53,737 bases of DNA from an uncultured Eubacteriales bacterium (GTDB taxonomy: Bacteria > Bacillota > Clostridia > Christensenellales > CAG-138), in the NCBI GenBank assembly GCA_902802575.1, contig CADCMN010000010.1, positions 1 to 53,737 on the forward strand, in the 5' to 3' direction. This document shows positions 8,006-16,337 of this stretch, one piece after another. Position 1 is the first letter of the stretch. Each line of letters starts with the position of its first letter. Position numbers and translations under genes: made by a program. The notes under the pieces were generated by a model. The model was not told where the DNA came from. It ran no database searches and was given only the letters and a program-made list of their open reading frames with translations.

Positions 8006-9316
8006 ATGAAAACCTTTGGAAAGATATTGCTGACGCTGCTCATCCTCGGCGGCCTGGGATATGGCGGCTGGTTTGCCTATCAGAGATACTTCGCGGACGC
8101 CCCCAAGGAGGGTACGGTGTACGTGCAGTCCGTGGCCGCCATCACGGGGGTGGGGCCTGCGGGCCGCCGCAACCGCTACGCCGGCGTGGTGGAGGCGAAG
8201 AACGTGATCGAGCTGGATCCGGACGCCGAGCTGACCGTGAAGGAATGTTTTGTTTCCTCCGGGGACAAGGTGAAGAAGGACGATCCCCTCTTTTGCTATG
8301 ATGTGGACAGCATGCAGATCAACTATGACCAGCTGCTGCTGGACATCCAGGGCCTGGAGAACGGCATCAAAACCGGCCGGGAGAAGGTGGAGAACCTCAA
8401 GAAACAGCTGCAGCGGGCCAAGCAGAACAAGAAATACGATATCGAGATGGACATCCAGACCGAAGAACTGGAGATCCGCAAGAAGGAGTATGAGCTCACC
8501 GGCAAGCGCAAGCAGGCGGAGGACATGAAACACGCGCTGGAAAACAGCGTGGTCTTCTCCCCCGTCGACGGCACGGTGCGCTCCGTCAGGACGCCCGACG
8601 GCGAGAACATGGACTATGACGGCTCCTCCGACAAAGCCTATATCACCATCGTGGCCGGCAACGACTACTGCGTGAAGGGCACCGTGTCCGAGCAGACCAT
8701 CCATACGCTTCAGGAGGGCATGGAGGTGCGGATCCTGAGCCGGGTGAACAGCAGCAAGTGGAACGGCTACATCTATAAGATCAACACCGAAAAAGCCAAG
8801 CAGAGCAACAGCCGCTATTACTACGGCGGCGACGGGGAGCAGGCCAGCAAGTATGAGTTCTTTGTGGAGCTGGAGACCAACGAAGGGCTGCTCATGGGCC
8901 AGCATGTGTACATCGAGCTGGGCAACGATGATGACGAAGGCTCCGATCAGCTGTGGCTTCCCGACTACTATGTGGTGGAGGATGAGGAAGACCCCTTCGT
9001 CTATGCCGCCGATGATCAGGGGCGCATCGAGAAGCGGCGCGTCGTCCTGGGCGAGCGGAACGAGGATCTGGGCATGGTGGCCATTGCGGAGGGCCTCAGC
9101 TATCTGGACCGCATCGCCTTCCCCGATGAGACCGTTCAGGTGGGCATGACCGTGTCCGAGACCGCCTACGTGCCCGGGAACGACCAGGGGATGAGCGGCT
9201 TCGGCGTCATGGACCACGACGACTGGGAGCCCGAGACAGCGCCTGTGGAGGACATGGGCCGGCCGGCGGAGGATGAAAGCCCGCAAATGCCGCCCGCAGG
9301 AGGGCCCCGGGGATGA
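8006..9316 (+). CDS. HlyD/MacA-like membrane fusion (adaptor) protein
   Basis: A 436-residue periplasmic-adaptor-type protein for a MacAB-like exporter; in a Gram-positive it would bridge the permease and the outside. It has one N-terminal membrane helix (ILLTLLILGGLGYGGWF), a split lipoyl/barrel-sandwich domain (VVEAKNVIELDPDAELTV near residue 60, VVFSPVDGTVRSV near 185) and a charged coiled coil between (about residues 100-175). A good GGGAGAG site precedes the ATG. The C-terminal tail is acidic and Pro/Met rich. The stop overlaps the next start in ATGA, showing translational coupling with the ATPase gene. Confidence 0.88.
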   Translation: MKTFGKILLTLLILGGLGYGGWFAYQRYFADAPKEGTVYVQSVAAITGVGPAGRRNRYAGVVEAKNVIELDPDAELTVKECFVSSGDKVKKDDPLFCYDVDSMQINYDQLLLDIQGLENGIKTGREKVENLKKQLQRAKQNKKYDIEMDIQTEELEIRKKEYELTGKRKQAEDMKHALENSVVFSPVDGTVRSVRTPDGENMDYDGSSDKAYITIVAGNDYCVKGTVSEQTIHTLQEGMEVRILSRVNSSKWNGYIYKINTEKAKQSNSRYYYGGDGEQASKYEFFVELETNEGLLMGQHVYIELGNDDDEGSDQLWLPDYYVVEDEEDPFVYAADDQGRIEKRRVVLGERNEDLGMVAIAEGLSYLDRIAFPDETVQVGMTVSETAYVPGNDQGMSGFGVMDHDDWEPETAPVEDMGRPAEDESPQMPPAGGPRG

Positions 9317-9990
9317 TCATCCAGCTGGAGCATATCGAAAAGACTTACGGCACGGGGGCCAACAAGGTGCCCGTGCTGCATGACGTGAACATGCAGGTGG
9401 AGGAAGGGGAATATATCGCCATCATGGGCCCCTCCGGCTCCGGCAAAAGCACGCTCATGAACATCTTGGGGTATCTGGACACGCCCACCTCCGGCGTTTA
9501 CCGCTTTGACGGCCAGGACAACGCTCGCGCCGGGGACGCCCGCATGGCCCGTATCCGCAATGAAAAGATCGGGTTCGTGTTCCAGAGCTTCCATCTGATG
9601 CAGCGGCGGCGGGCCTGGGAGAACGTGGCCTTGCCCCTCATGTATGGGAACGTGCGCCGGGGCGAGCGCAGAAAGCGGGCGGAGGAGGCCTTGCGTCAGG
9701 TGGGCCTGGCAGACCGCATGAGCTTCTATCCCAATCAGCTTTCCGGCGGCCAGAGCCAGCGGGTGGCGATCGCCCGAGCCATCTGCACCCGGCCCAAGCT
9801 TCTGTTGGCCGACGAGCCCACGGGCGCTCTCGACTCCAGATCCGGGCAGCAGATCATGGACATCTTCGACGAGCTTCACGACCAGGGCATGACCATCGTC
9901 ATGATCACCCACGAGCACGCCGTGGCCGCTCGGGCTAAACGCATGCTCTTCATTTACGACGGATATCTTCGGGAGGAGGAAGGGGTATGA
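9313..9990 (+). CDS. ABC transporter ATPase, MacB/LolD type
   Basis: The 225-residue nucleotide-binding subunit of the exporter. Walker A GPSGSGKST is at residues 39-47, the signature LSGGQSQRVAIA near 140 and Walker B LLLADEPTGALDS near 160; the ADEPTGALD wording is typical of the MacB/LolD/FtsE group, which power mechanotransmission rather than substrate passage through the membrane. The gene overlaps both neighbours by 4 bases (ATGA), so it is tightly bound into the operon between the two adaptor-like genes. Confidence 0.95.
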   Translation: MIIQLEHIEKTYGTGANKVPVLHDVNMQVEEGEYIAIMGPSGSGKSTLMNILGYLDTPTSGVYRFDGQDNARAGDARMARIRNEKIGFVFQSFHLMQRRRAWENVALPLMYGNVRRGERRKRAEEALRQVGLADRMSFYPNQLSGGQSQRVAIARAICTRPKLLLADEPTGALDSRSGQQIMDIFDELHDQGMTIVMITHEHAVAARAKRMLFIYDGYLREEEGV

Positions 9991-11999
9991 AAAAGCTGCT
10001 CAAGACCCTGTTGATCCTGTTCATCGTGGGCGGCCTGGCGGCGGGCGGCGTCTATGGCTACAGCCGCTACACCATGAGCCAGCCGGTGCAGGTGCAGCCG
10101 GTGGCGAACTGGCTCCTGGACTATTCTCCCAACCAGACCTATCTCGGCGGCAGCGTCATTTCCGGCGACAACCTGATCCTCTATGGCCAGCGGGACCGCA
10201 AGCCCGTGGACATCTATGTGGAGGAAGGCCAGCAGGTGAACATAGGGACCCCCCTTCTCAGGTACGACACTACCAAGGACACGCTGGAACTGGATGAAAA
10301 ACTGCTGTCTCGGCAGAAGCTGTACGACAGCCTGGAAGCGCTGTACAAGGAGTATCGGCGCTACGCCTACAAGGACTACGAGCGCACCATCCCCACGGCC
10401 ACGCCCACCTTCACCCCCACGCCCAAGGCGGCGCAGAGCGATCCCGTTGACGGCGGCACGCTGAACGCGGCCCGTCTGTCGGCTTCGATCCGGCGAGACT
10501 TGGTGCGAATCGACACCGACGGCGACGGCAGCGAGGAGAAACCCTTTCGGTATAGCGTCGCCAACGACGATCCCATCCCCGAGACCGTGTTGGCGTCGCT
10601 GCAGACCATGGCGAACAACCAGCGCCGAACGATCTATGCCGTCTTTTCCTCAACGACAGGGAGCATAGACATGCGCTTCACGCCCCCCGATGACGACGCT
10701 CCCCAGGGCGGCGCCAGCTTCACCGCGTTCTCTGAGCCGTGGACAGGGCCTCGCGCCGCCACAAGCGCCACGTCGCTGCTGTCCGTCGAACCTCTCGGAG
10801 AGGGAACGATGAACAGCCCCTATCTCTATTCGTATGAGGAGAAGACCCAGGTCACCACGGAGTTTATCCGCCACTACTGCCAGAAGGCGGACACTATGGG
10901 GCGATTCTATTACGTGCGGCTGGTCGGGGATGAGGTCAACGATCCGATGATCTCCCTGGGCTTCACCAGCATGGGGACCTACTATATTCGGCTGAGTCAA
11001 ACGCCCTCTTGCACCGTGTATTTTGACGCCAACGGCGGGACCGGGTCCACCACCGTTACCCTGGTGTATGGAAGCACATATGGGAATCTGCCCACCCCTG
11101 TCCGGGAGGAGTATGATTTTGACGGATGGTGGACGGCCAAGACCGGCGGCGAGAAGGTCGTGACCAATCAGCCGGTCTTGCGATCTCAGATCCTGTACGC
11201 TCGCTGGAAGCCGAAGGCGACGCCGGAGCAGGGAACGCCCGATCCGGAGGAAACGCCTTACTATGTTCCCCCGCGGAGCGGTATGTCCCGGGCGGAGCGG
11301 GTGGCCTATTTGGAGCAGCTGGCGCAGGAGATCCGGGACGATGAGCTGAGCTATCGACAGCTGTGCCACGACATCGAACAGCTGTTGGCCACCACCGCCC
11401 AGAACGGCGTCGTCTACAGCACCTTTAACGGCGTGGTGTCCGTCCTGAACCCCCAGGCCCGTCCCGGCGAGAAGCTGCTGGAGGTCCGGGGCGGCAGCGG
11501 CCAAAACGTGATCCGCTGCCTGTTGGGGGAAACGGAGCTCACCAAATATCCCGTGGGCACGGAACTCACGGGCTACAGCTACGACATAGGAGACAACATC
11601 ATCGCCCGGGTGACCTATGTGGGCAACATGCCCATCACGGAATCCTATACCAACGGCGGCAACCCCAACTCCTCCGGCTATATCATGCTGCTGGAGGCCG
11701 TGGGAGACGTGGAGCTGCCCCTCTACAGCTACGTGGAGTTCACCTCCTTCGAGCGCCTTTCCAAGACCGGCGCGATCTATCTCTATGAGGCCTTCGTGCG
11801 GGAGATCGACGGTCAGGACTGCATCTTCATCGTGCGGGATGGATTTTTGAAAAAGGTCCAGGTCCACACGGGCCGGAGGACCATGGAGTATATCGAGCTG
11901 GTGGGAAGCGATCTCACGGGGGACGATCTCATCGCCTTCCCCTACGGAAAGAACATCCGGGACGGCGCCCCCGTCGAAGTCGTGGACAGCATGTGGTAA
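9987..11999 (+). CDS. second adaptor-like protein with embedded InlB-type B-repeat
   Basis: A 670-residue protein. The N-terminus looks like a second HlyD/MacA-type adaptor: one membrane helix (LLILFIVGGLAAGGVYGY), then a barrel-sandwich half (DIYVEEGQQVNIGTPLLRYD). A Thr-Pro linker (TPTFTPTPK, about residue 135) leads into a long insert. Around residues 345-405 a Listeria-Bacteroides repeat is evident (VYFDANGGTGS, LPTPVREEYDFDGWW, LYARWK), an InlB B-repeat that is normally a cell-surface stalk module. After a coiled segment (residues 430-470) the second barrel-sandwich half resumes (VVYSTFNGVVSVLNPQARPGEKLLEV). It overlaps the ATPase gene by ATGA. Two adaptors around one ATPase is unusual, and the repeat insertion into an adaptor more so. 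Confidence 0.8.
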   Translation: MKKLLKTLLILFIVGGLAAGGVYGYSRYTMSQPVQVQPVANWLLDYSPNQTYLGGSVISGDNLILYGQRDRKPVDIYVEEGQQVNIGTPLLRYDTTKDTLELDEKLLSRQKLYDSLEALYKEYRRYAYKDYERTIPTATPTFTPTPKAAQSDPVDGGTLNAARLSASIRRDLVRIDTDGDGSEEKPFRYSVANDDPIPETVLASLQTMANNQRRTIYAVFSSTTGSIDMRFTPPDDDAPQGGASFTAFSEPWTGPRAATSATSLLSVEPLGEGTMNSPYLYSYEEKTQVTTEFIRHYCQKADTMGRFYYVRLVGDEVNDPMISLGFTSMGTYYIRLSQTPSCTVYFDANGGTGSTTVTLVYGSTYGNLPTPVREEYDFDGWWTAKTGGEKVVTNQPVLRSQILYARWKPKATPEQGTPDPEETPYYVPPRSGMSRAERVAYLEQLAQEIRDDELSYRQLCHDIEQLLATTAQNGVVYSTFNGVVSVLNPQARPGEKLLEVRGGSGQNVIRCLLGETELTKYPVGTELTGYSYDIGDNIIARVTYVGNMPITESYTNGGNPNSSGYIMLLEAVGDVELPLYSYVEFTSFERLSKTGAIYLYEAFVREIDGQDCIFIVRDGFLKKVQVHTGRRTMEYIELVGSDLTGDDLIAFPYGKNIRDGAPVEVVDSMW

Positions 12000-12010
12000 G
12001 GGAGGAGCGC

Positions 12011-12097
12011 GTGAAACCCCTGAACCCTTGCTGCAGAACGGCCTGGCGATACAACCGGGAAAACTACCGTGAAAGGTATGTGATTTGCAATGCTTGA
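12011..12097 (+). CDS. small ORF (28 codons) overlapping the permease start
   Basis: A GTG codon 5 bases after GGAGG (12001-12005) opens 28 codons rich in Arg, Tyr, Asn and Cys (starting VKPLNPCCRTAWRYN, ending VICNA) and stopping with TGA at 12095-12097. The permease ATG at 12090 lies inside it in another frame. The permease lacks a close ribosome site of its own (GAAAGG is about 13 bases upstream), so ribosomes finishing this ORF could re-initiate on the permease. It may therefore be a coupling leader or a true microprotein of the exporter. I do not recognise it. Confidence 0.5.
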   Translation: MKPLNPCCRTAWRYNRENYRERYVICNA

Positions 12098-13340
12098 AAA
12101 CATTCGGGAAGCTTTCGACGGCATCTGGTCCCATAAGCTCAGGAGCGCCCTGACCATGTTGGGCATCATCATCGGCATCGCCTCCATCATCGCCATCTCC
12201 TCCACCATCATGGGCACCAACGAGCAGATCAAGCAGAATCTGGTGGGCGCCGGCAACAACACCGTGGAGGTGGCCCTCTATCAGGGCGACTACGTGCTGG
12301 AACCCAGCTATCAGCAGGTGCCGGAGTATGTGACGCCTCTGGACGCGGCCATCCTGCCCGAGATCATCAAGATCAAGGAGGTGGAGGACGCCAGCCTCTT
12401 CTTCCGTCGGGACGCCTATGGCATGATCTGGTACGGCACGGAGGGGCTCAACCAGGGGTCCGTCTACGGCGTAGACGATCGGTTTTTGTCGGTGAACGGA
12501 TATGTGATCCGCAGCGGCCGGGCCTTCCTGCCGGAGGATTTCGCCCAGTTCAAAAAGGTGGCGCTGATCGACCGCACCGTGTCCGAGACCCTGTTCATGG
12601 GGCAGAATCCCATCAACAAGACCATCGAGATCATGTCGGAGCCCTATGTGGTGGTGGGCGAGTTCACCCAAAGCAGCGCCTTTACCCCCACCATCACCTC
12701 CATCGAGGACTATTTCACCTACACCGACCATTCCGGCGGCAAGGTGCTGGTCCCCGCTGAAACCTGGCCCACCATCTTTGCCTACGATCAGCCCAGCTCC
12801 GTGGTGGTCCGGGCCACCAGCACCGACGCCATGACCGAGGCCGGCAAGCAGACCGCCGCCATCCTCAACAAGACCCTGACCGGCGAAGGCGACGTGATCT
12901 ACAAGAGCAAGGATCTTTTGGAGCAGGCCAAGAAGCTGCAGGAGTTGAGCTCCGCCACCAATCGGCAGCTCATCTGGATCGCCAGCATCTCCCTGCTGGT
13001 GGGCGGCATCGGCGTCATGAACATCATGCTGGTGTCCGTCACCGAGCGGACCCCGGAGATCGGCCTCAAGAAGGCCCTGGGCGCCCGCAAGCGCCGCATC
13101 TCCGGTCAGTTTCTCACGGAAGCCGGCGTGCTCACCTGCATCGGCGGCATCCTGGGGATATTGGTGGGGGTTGGCCTGGCCTACATGGTGTCCCGGGTCT
13201 CCGGCGTGCCTATCTTCATCAGCTGGTACATCGTGGCCGCCACCGTGGTCTTCTCCTTTGTGGTGGGCCTCTTCTTCGGCGCCGTCCCGGCCATCCAGGC
13301 CGCCCGTCTCAATCCCATCGACGCCCTGCGGCGGGAATGA
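12090..13340 (+). CDS. MacB-like ABC transporter permease (FtsX fold)
   Basis: The 416-residue permease of the exporter. The family N-terminus is clear (AFDGIWSHKLRSALTMLGIIIGIASIIAI), followed by a large extracytoplasmic MacB_PCD domain (about residues 50-280) and three C-terminal helices containing GGIGVMNIMLVSVTERTPEIGLKKALGA, the coupling helix region that contacts the ATPase. Length is typical. It lies about 90 bases after the second adaptor, with the 28-codon ORF in between. In this family the complex moves lipoproteins, peptides or antibiotics already outside the membrane; the substrate here is unknown. Confidence 0.93.
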   Translation: MLENIREAFDGIWSHKLRSALTMLGIIIGIASIIAISSTIMGTNEQIKQNLVGAGNNTVEVALYQGDYVLEPSYQQVPEYVTPLDAAILPEIIKIKEVEDASLFFRRDAYGMIWYGTEGLNQGSVYGVDDRFLSVNGYVIRSGRAFLPEDFAQFKKVALIDRTVSETLFMGQNPINKTIEIMSEPYVVVGEFTQSSAFTPTITSIEDYFTYTDHSGGKVLVPAETWPTIFAYDQPSSVVVRATSTDAMTEAGKQTAAILNKTLTGEGDVIYKSKDLLEQAKKLQELSSATNRQLIWIASISLLVGGIGVMNIMLVSVTERTPEIGLKKALGARKRRISGQFLTEAGVLTCIGGILGILVGVGLAYMVSRVSGVPIFISWYIVAATVVFSFVVGLFFGAVPAIQAARLNPIDALRRE

Positions 13341-13419
13341 TCCTTCAGGCACACCGCTGCCGGGGACGGCCGTCTCCCAAATGAGGAGCCCGCCTCCCTG
13401 TTCTGCCATTCAAAAGCAC

Positions 13420-13448
13420 AAAAAAAGAAGCGCCGCAGACCGGCGCTT
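13420..13448 (-). terminator. Rho-independent terminator of birA (minus strand)
   Basis: On the minus strand AAGCGCCG pairs with CGGCGCTT (13428-13448) and is followed by a run of T (plus-strand A-run 13421-13426). The first base of the stem is the last base of the birA stop codon. Confidence 0.8.
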
Positions 13449-14251
13449 TATGTTCCGTACCCCGTGAGGCCCCGGACGGAGGCTTCCCCCGAGCGTATGA
13501 GGGCTTCCCGGCCGTCGGGGAAACGGACCCGCAGGCCCAAATCCTGGTCCACGTCCAGCGCATAGGCCGGGGTGGAGGCACCGTTTTGCACCAGCAGCAC
13601 GTCCCGGCGAAGGGTCAGGCAGTGCTGCCGGTAAGCGGTCAGATATGCTTCGGTTTCGCCCCGCAGCAGAGCGTCGTACAGGTCGTCCAAGGCCTGGATC
13701 ATGGCGGCGATCAGGGGGATGCGGTCGAAGGGGCGGCCCAGTTCCGTCTGCAGGGACCCGGCGATATCCCGGAGCTCCGCGGGAAAATCTCCAGAGTCAT
13801 AGTTCACGTTCAGGCCCACGCCCACCACCACATAGTTGAGCCGTCCGCCGGCGGAAAAGGCGCTCTCGGTCAGGATGCCGCACAGCTTTCGCCCGTTCAG
13901 CAGCAGATCGTTGACCCATTTGATCCCCACCTCGGCGCCGGTGACGCGGCAAATCGCCCGGCGCATGGCCTCGGCAGTGAAGCCCGTCAGGGGCAGCAGG
14001 GCTTCCGGAGGCAGATCGGGCCGCAGCAGGACGGAAAGATAGACGCCTTTTCCGGCGGCGGAGGTAAAGCTCCGCCCCAAACGGCCCTTGCCCCGGGTCT
14101 GTTCCCCTGCGACCAGGACGGCGCCATCCGCCGCCCCTGCCTCCGCCATGGCCTTGAGGACATCGTTGGTGGAGGAGCAGGTGGAAAGGTATGTGAGCTC
14201 TTTTCCCACCCGGGCGACAGGGACCAGGGCGGAGCGGATCTGTTGCTGCAT
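13448..14251 (-). CDS. birA: biotin-[acetyl-CoA-carboxylase] ligase, no HTH domain
   Basis: A 267-residue biotin protein ligase that adenylates biotin and attaches it to carboxyl-carrier proteins. The catalytic loop GEQTRGKGRLGRSF (about residues 49-62), IKWVNDLLLNGRKLCGIL and VVVGVGLNVNY are all present; the C-terminal small domain follows from about residue 215. The N-terminal winged-helix repressor domain of bifunctional BirA is absent, so it cannot repress biotin genes. The frame is open upstream to 14548, but the ATG at 14251 has AAAGGG upstream and fits the family start. It lies 140 bases downstream of the SH3 lipoprotein gene, with a hairpin between. Confidence 0.93.
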   Translation of the reverse strand: MQQQIRSALVPVARVGKELTYLSTCSSTNDVLKAMAEAGAADGAVLVAGEQTRGKGRLGRSFTSAAGKGVYLSVLLRPDLPPEALLPLTGFTAEAMRRAICRVTGAEVGIKWVNDLLLNGRKLCGILTESAFSAGGRLNYVVVGVGLNVNYDSGDFPAELRDIAGSLQTELGRPFDRIPLIAAMIQALDDLYDALLRGETEAYLTAYRQHCLTLRRDVLLVQNGASTPAYALDVDQDLGLRVRFPDGREALIRSGEASVRGLTGYGT

Positions 14252-14295
14252 GATCGGCCCTTTCTGCGTGACGCGAAGCGTCTCATCCATATGAG

Positions 14296-14328
14296 TTGCG
14301 CCAACCGCGAAATCTGCGGTCGGCGCAA
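14296..14328 (-). terminator. 13-bp hairpin between SH3 lipoprotein gene and birA
   Basis: TTGCGCCAACCGC (14296-14308) and GCGGTCGGCGCAA (14316-14328) pair with one mismatch around a 7-base loop. No T tract follows on the minus strand, so it may be a processing or partial termination element rather than a full terminator. Confidence 0.4.
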
Positions 14329-14391
14329 GATTGATCTCTTTCGACGTATGCTGGGTCCTTCGGGCCTGCGTTGCGCTTCGCCTGCGGACGA

Positions 14392-15915
14392 CTACCTCGT
14401 CGGCACCTTCCCCGTGACCTTCAACAGATCGGAGCGGATATAGCCCTTGGTCTTGCCGTAGGCCACAGAGTACCAGATGTTGCCATCCGTGCCCTTGGTC
14501 TTGTAGTAAACGGTCACCTTGGCGCCGTTGGAAAGCTCCTTGAGACACTTCGATTCCGGATCGGCGCTCTTGCGCAGGGCGGCCTTGGAAGCGCTCACCA
14601 CGCCGGAGAAGGTGCCGTTATCGCCTTCCTCGGGCTTCGGGGTGGTCTTGGGCTTGCCCTGGGAGATGTAGTCGGCCTTGATATATCCGTATTTGTTGTT
14701 GCACTTGAGGAACCACCAGCCGTCCTGAAGCTCATACAGGATCACGGTAGTGTTCTGACTGACCTTCTTTCCCACGGTCTTATATTTGGTGCCGGGGCCG
14801 GTGCGCATATTCACCTGATCCTTGTTCACATACCCGTTCTTGGCGTTTCGCTTCTGGGCGTTGGTAGGGCTGGTATAGATCGTGGCCGTGGGCGCGGGGG
14901 AGGCTGTGACGGCCACAGCGGCGGGGTCGTCCCCGGTTTCCGTGCCGGTGGTCCCGGTGGGGCCGCCGGGCGTGCTGCCGAATCGATAGGTGCCCCGCTG
15001 TTCCATGGCCGGCGAAACGGTTTCGCCTGTGCTGGAGAGGGGCGTGGCTGTGAGCTTGAAGGCCAGATCGTTCTCGCCGGCGTTCAAATTGCTGGCGGTC
15101 AGGGGCACCGTCACATAGCGACGCATGCCCGGCGCCACGACAGCGTCCCCGTTGTAGGACAGGGGAACGGCATTCACCGCCACATCGGACCAGGTGAAGC
15201 TCAAAAACCGATTGGTTTTATTTTCCAGATAGCAGTGAACGTTCAGATCGTCCTCCTCGCCTGCCTGAGCATCCAGGATGAGGCAGATGATGGAGCCGTT
15301 GTCAAAGAACGTCTGCTCCGTGCTGGTCTTTTGGCGGACGGGATAGACCACGTTCCCCGCGCTCTGGCCCGAAGGATAGAAGCTGAAGGCGCCGTCCACC
15401 ACATTTCCCTGGCCCATGGGCATGGACTCGTCGGAGACGAGGGGGTAGAGGATCAGCTCATCCACGGAGGACACGCCGGCGGAGCGCAGGTTCGCCGCGG
15501 AGATCAGGACCTCGCCCTCCTCCGTTTTTCCCGCCCCTACCTGGGCCTCGTAAACGGCGTCCTGCATATACCCGTTGATGGACAGAAACGGAAGGGACAC
15601 CAAAAAGTCACGGTTGGACGTCTTGTTGGTGGACCTGAATTTCAACGTCAGGCCGACGGTGGGGTCGAAGTTGGCCTCGTACAGGAGGAAGGAAAACAGA
15701 GTGCTTTCCGGAATGGTCTCCTGACCCACCTTGCAGGTCCGGTCCCCCAGGGGCGTCAGCGGCGCCGAGGTCTCCTGAGGTTGGCTCTTCGCGGATGACG
15801 TGTCGTCCGGCAGCTGCAGCACGGAGGGGTTGTTCTTTCCGCAGCCCGGCAGCGCGCCCAACAGCAGTGCCAGCGCCAGCAGCACCAGCCCAAGCCGTAG
15901 TTTCTTTCCTTTCAT
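14392..15915 (-). CDS. lipoprotein with two C-terminal SH3b domains
   Basis: A 507-residue surface lipoprotein: a signal peptide with lipobox ALPGC, a Ser/Thr/Pro spacer, a large unrecognised beta-rich region (about residues 45-330), then two bacterial SH3 repeats. The first runs about 350-415 (VNMRTGPGTKYKTVGKKV, WWFLKCNNKYGYIKADYI) and the second about 430-500 (ALRKSADPESKCLKEL, GYIRSDLL). SH3b domains commonly bind peptidoglycan peptides, so the protein probably sits at the cell wall. The ATG follows GGAGG at good distance, and a near-consensus promoter lies about 70 bases upstream. Its role is unknown. Confidence 0.8.
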   Translation of the reverse strand: MKGKKLRLGLVLLALALLLGALPGCGKNNPSVLQLPDDTSSAKSQPQETSAPLTPLGDRTCKVGQETIPESTLFSFLLYEANFDPTVGLTLKFRSTNKTSNRDFLVSLPFLSINGYMQDAVYEAQVGAGKTEEGEVLISAANLRSAGVSSVDELILYPLVSDESMPMGQGNVVDGAFSFYPSGQSAGNVVYPVRQKTSTEQTFFDNGSIICLILDAQAGEEDDLNVHCYLENKTNRFLSFTWSDVAVNAVPLSYNGDAVVAPGMRRYVTVPLTASNLNAGENDLAFKLTATPLSSTGETVSPAMEQRGTYRFGSTPGGPTGTTGTETGDDPAAVAVTASPAPTATIYTSPTNAQKRNAKNGYVNKDQVNMRTGPGTKYKTVGKKVSQNTTVILYELQDGWWFLKCNNKYGYIKADYISQGKPKTTPKPEEGDNGTFSGVVSASKAALRKSADPESKCLKELSNGAKVTVYYKTKGTDGNIWYSVAYGKTKGYIRSDLLKVTGKVPTR

Positions 15916-15984
15916 AGCTTTACCTCCAAACGGCGTGGGAACGATGGTCCCCCGCCTTCTTCATGCGATATCTTTACATCTACT

Positions 15985-16013
15985 TGTATATCACATCTTG
16001 CCCGTCGTGTCAA
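15985..16013 (-). promoter_or_regulatory. promoter of the SH3 lipoprotein gene
   Basis: Read on the minus strand: TTGACA (16008-16013), a 17-base spacer and TATACA (15985-15990), about 70 bases before the start at 15915. Confidence 0.75.
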
Positions 16014-16272
16014 ACGATGGGCCGTTTTTTCCCAGTTTCGTCACGTTTGGGTCAAAGAGGCGGCTGCGCCGTCTATGGACACGGCATTCGAACGATATGC
16101 GCGCTCTGACGCTGCAATGCCGGGCAGGCCCGGCGACCGCACGAAGTTTTGCACAGGCAAAACTCCGCAGTACATTCCTTTGAACAGACAAAGAAGGAAT
16201 CCCGGAACGGAGCGGCTTCGGCCGCCCTGTATGCGAACGCACGTTCGAACCCGCACGCAAGCGTGCGTAAAA
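16014..16272. other. intergenic stretch holding a dispersed repeat
   Basis: No gene is supported in this gap; overlapping short frames on both strands have no ribosome site. The part from about 16195 is a copy of a repeat also found at 19200-19285, each ending directly at a terminator hairpin. The rest contains several short GC-rich inverted repeats. Confidence 0.5.
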
Positions 16273-16277
16273 CAAAA
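16195..16277. repeat. dispersed intergenic repeat, copy A
   Basis: It shares with 19201-19285 the ordered blocks CCGGAACGG, a GC-rich inverted repeat around GGCGGC/GCCGCC, GTATGCGAAC, ACGTTCGAAC and an A-rich AAACAAAA end. In both copies the A-rich end merges with the first arm of a Rho-independent terminator that closes a minus-strand transcription unit. Confidence 0.6.
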
Positions 16278-16305
16278 GACTCAGTTGGTTGAACTGAGTC
16301 TTTTG
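16273..16305 (-). terminator. terminator after the Ig-repeat gene
   Basis: A 14-bp near-perfect stem (CAAAAGACTCAGTT with AACTGAGTCTTTTG) lies 33 bases beyond the stop at 16338 on the minus strand and is followed by TTGTTTT. Confidence 0.85.
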
Positions 16306-16337
16306 GTATGAAGTACAGCCTCTCCAATCTGATATAG

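Noticed and set aside
9987..11999. Calling the 670-residue protein an adhesin because of its InlB-type repeat
   Set aside because: The repeat is one short insert; both ends look like halves of a membrane-fusion adaptor and the gene overlaps the exporter ATPase.
10650..13409. 919-codon open frame on the minus strand
   Set aside because: It is antisense to the adaptor and permease genes, has no ribosome site, and its His/Gly/Asp-rich composition is the shadow of GC-rich coding on the other strand.
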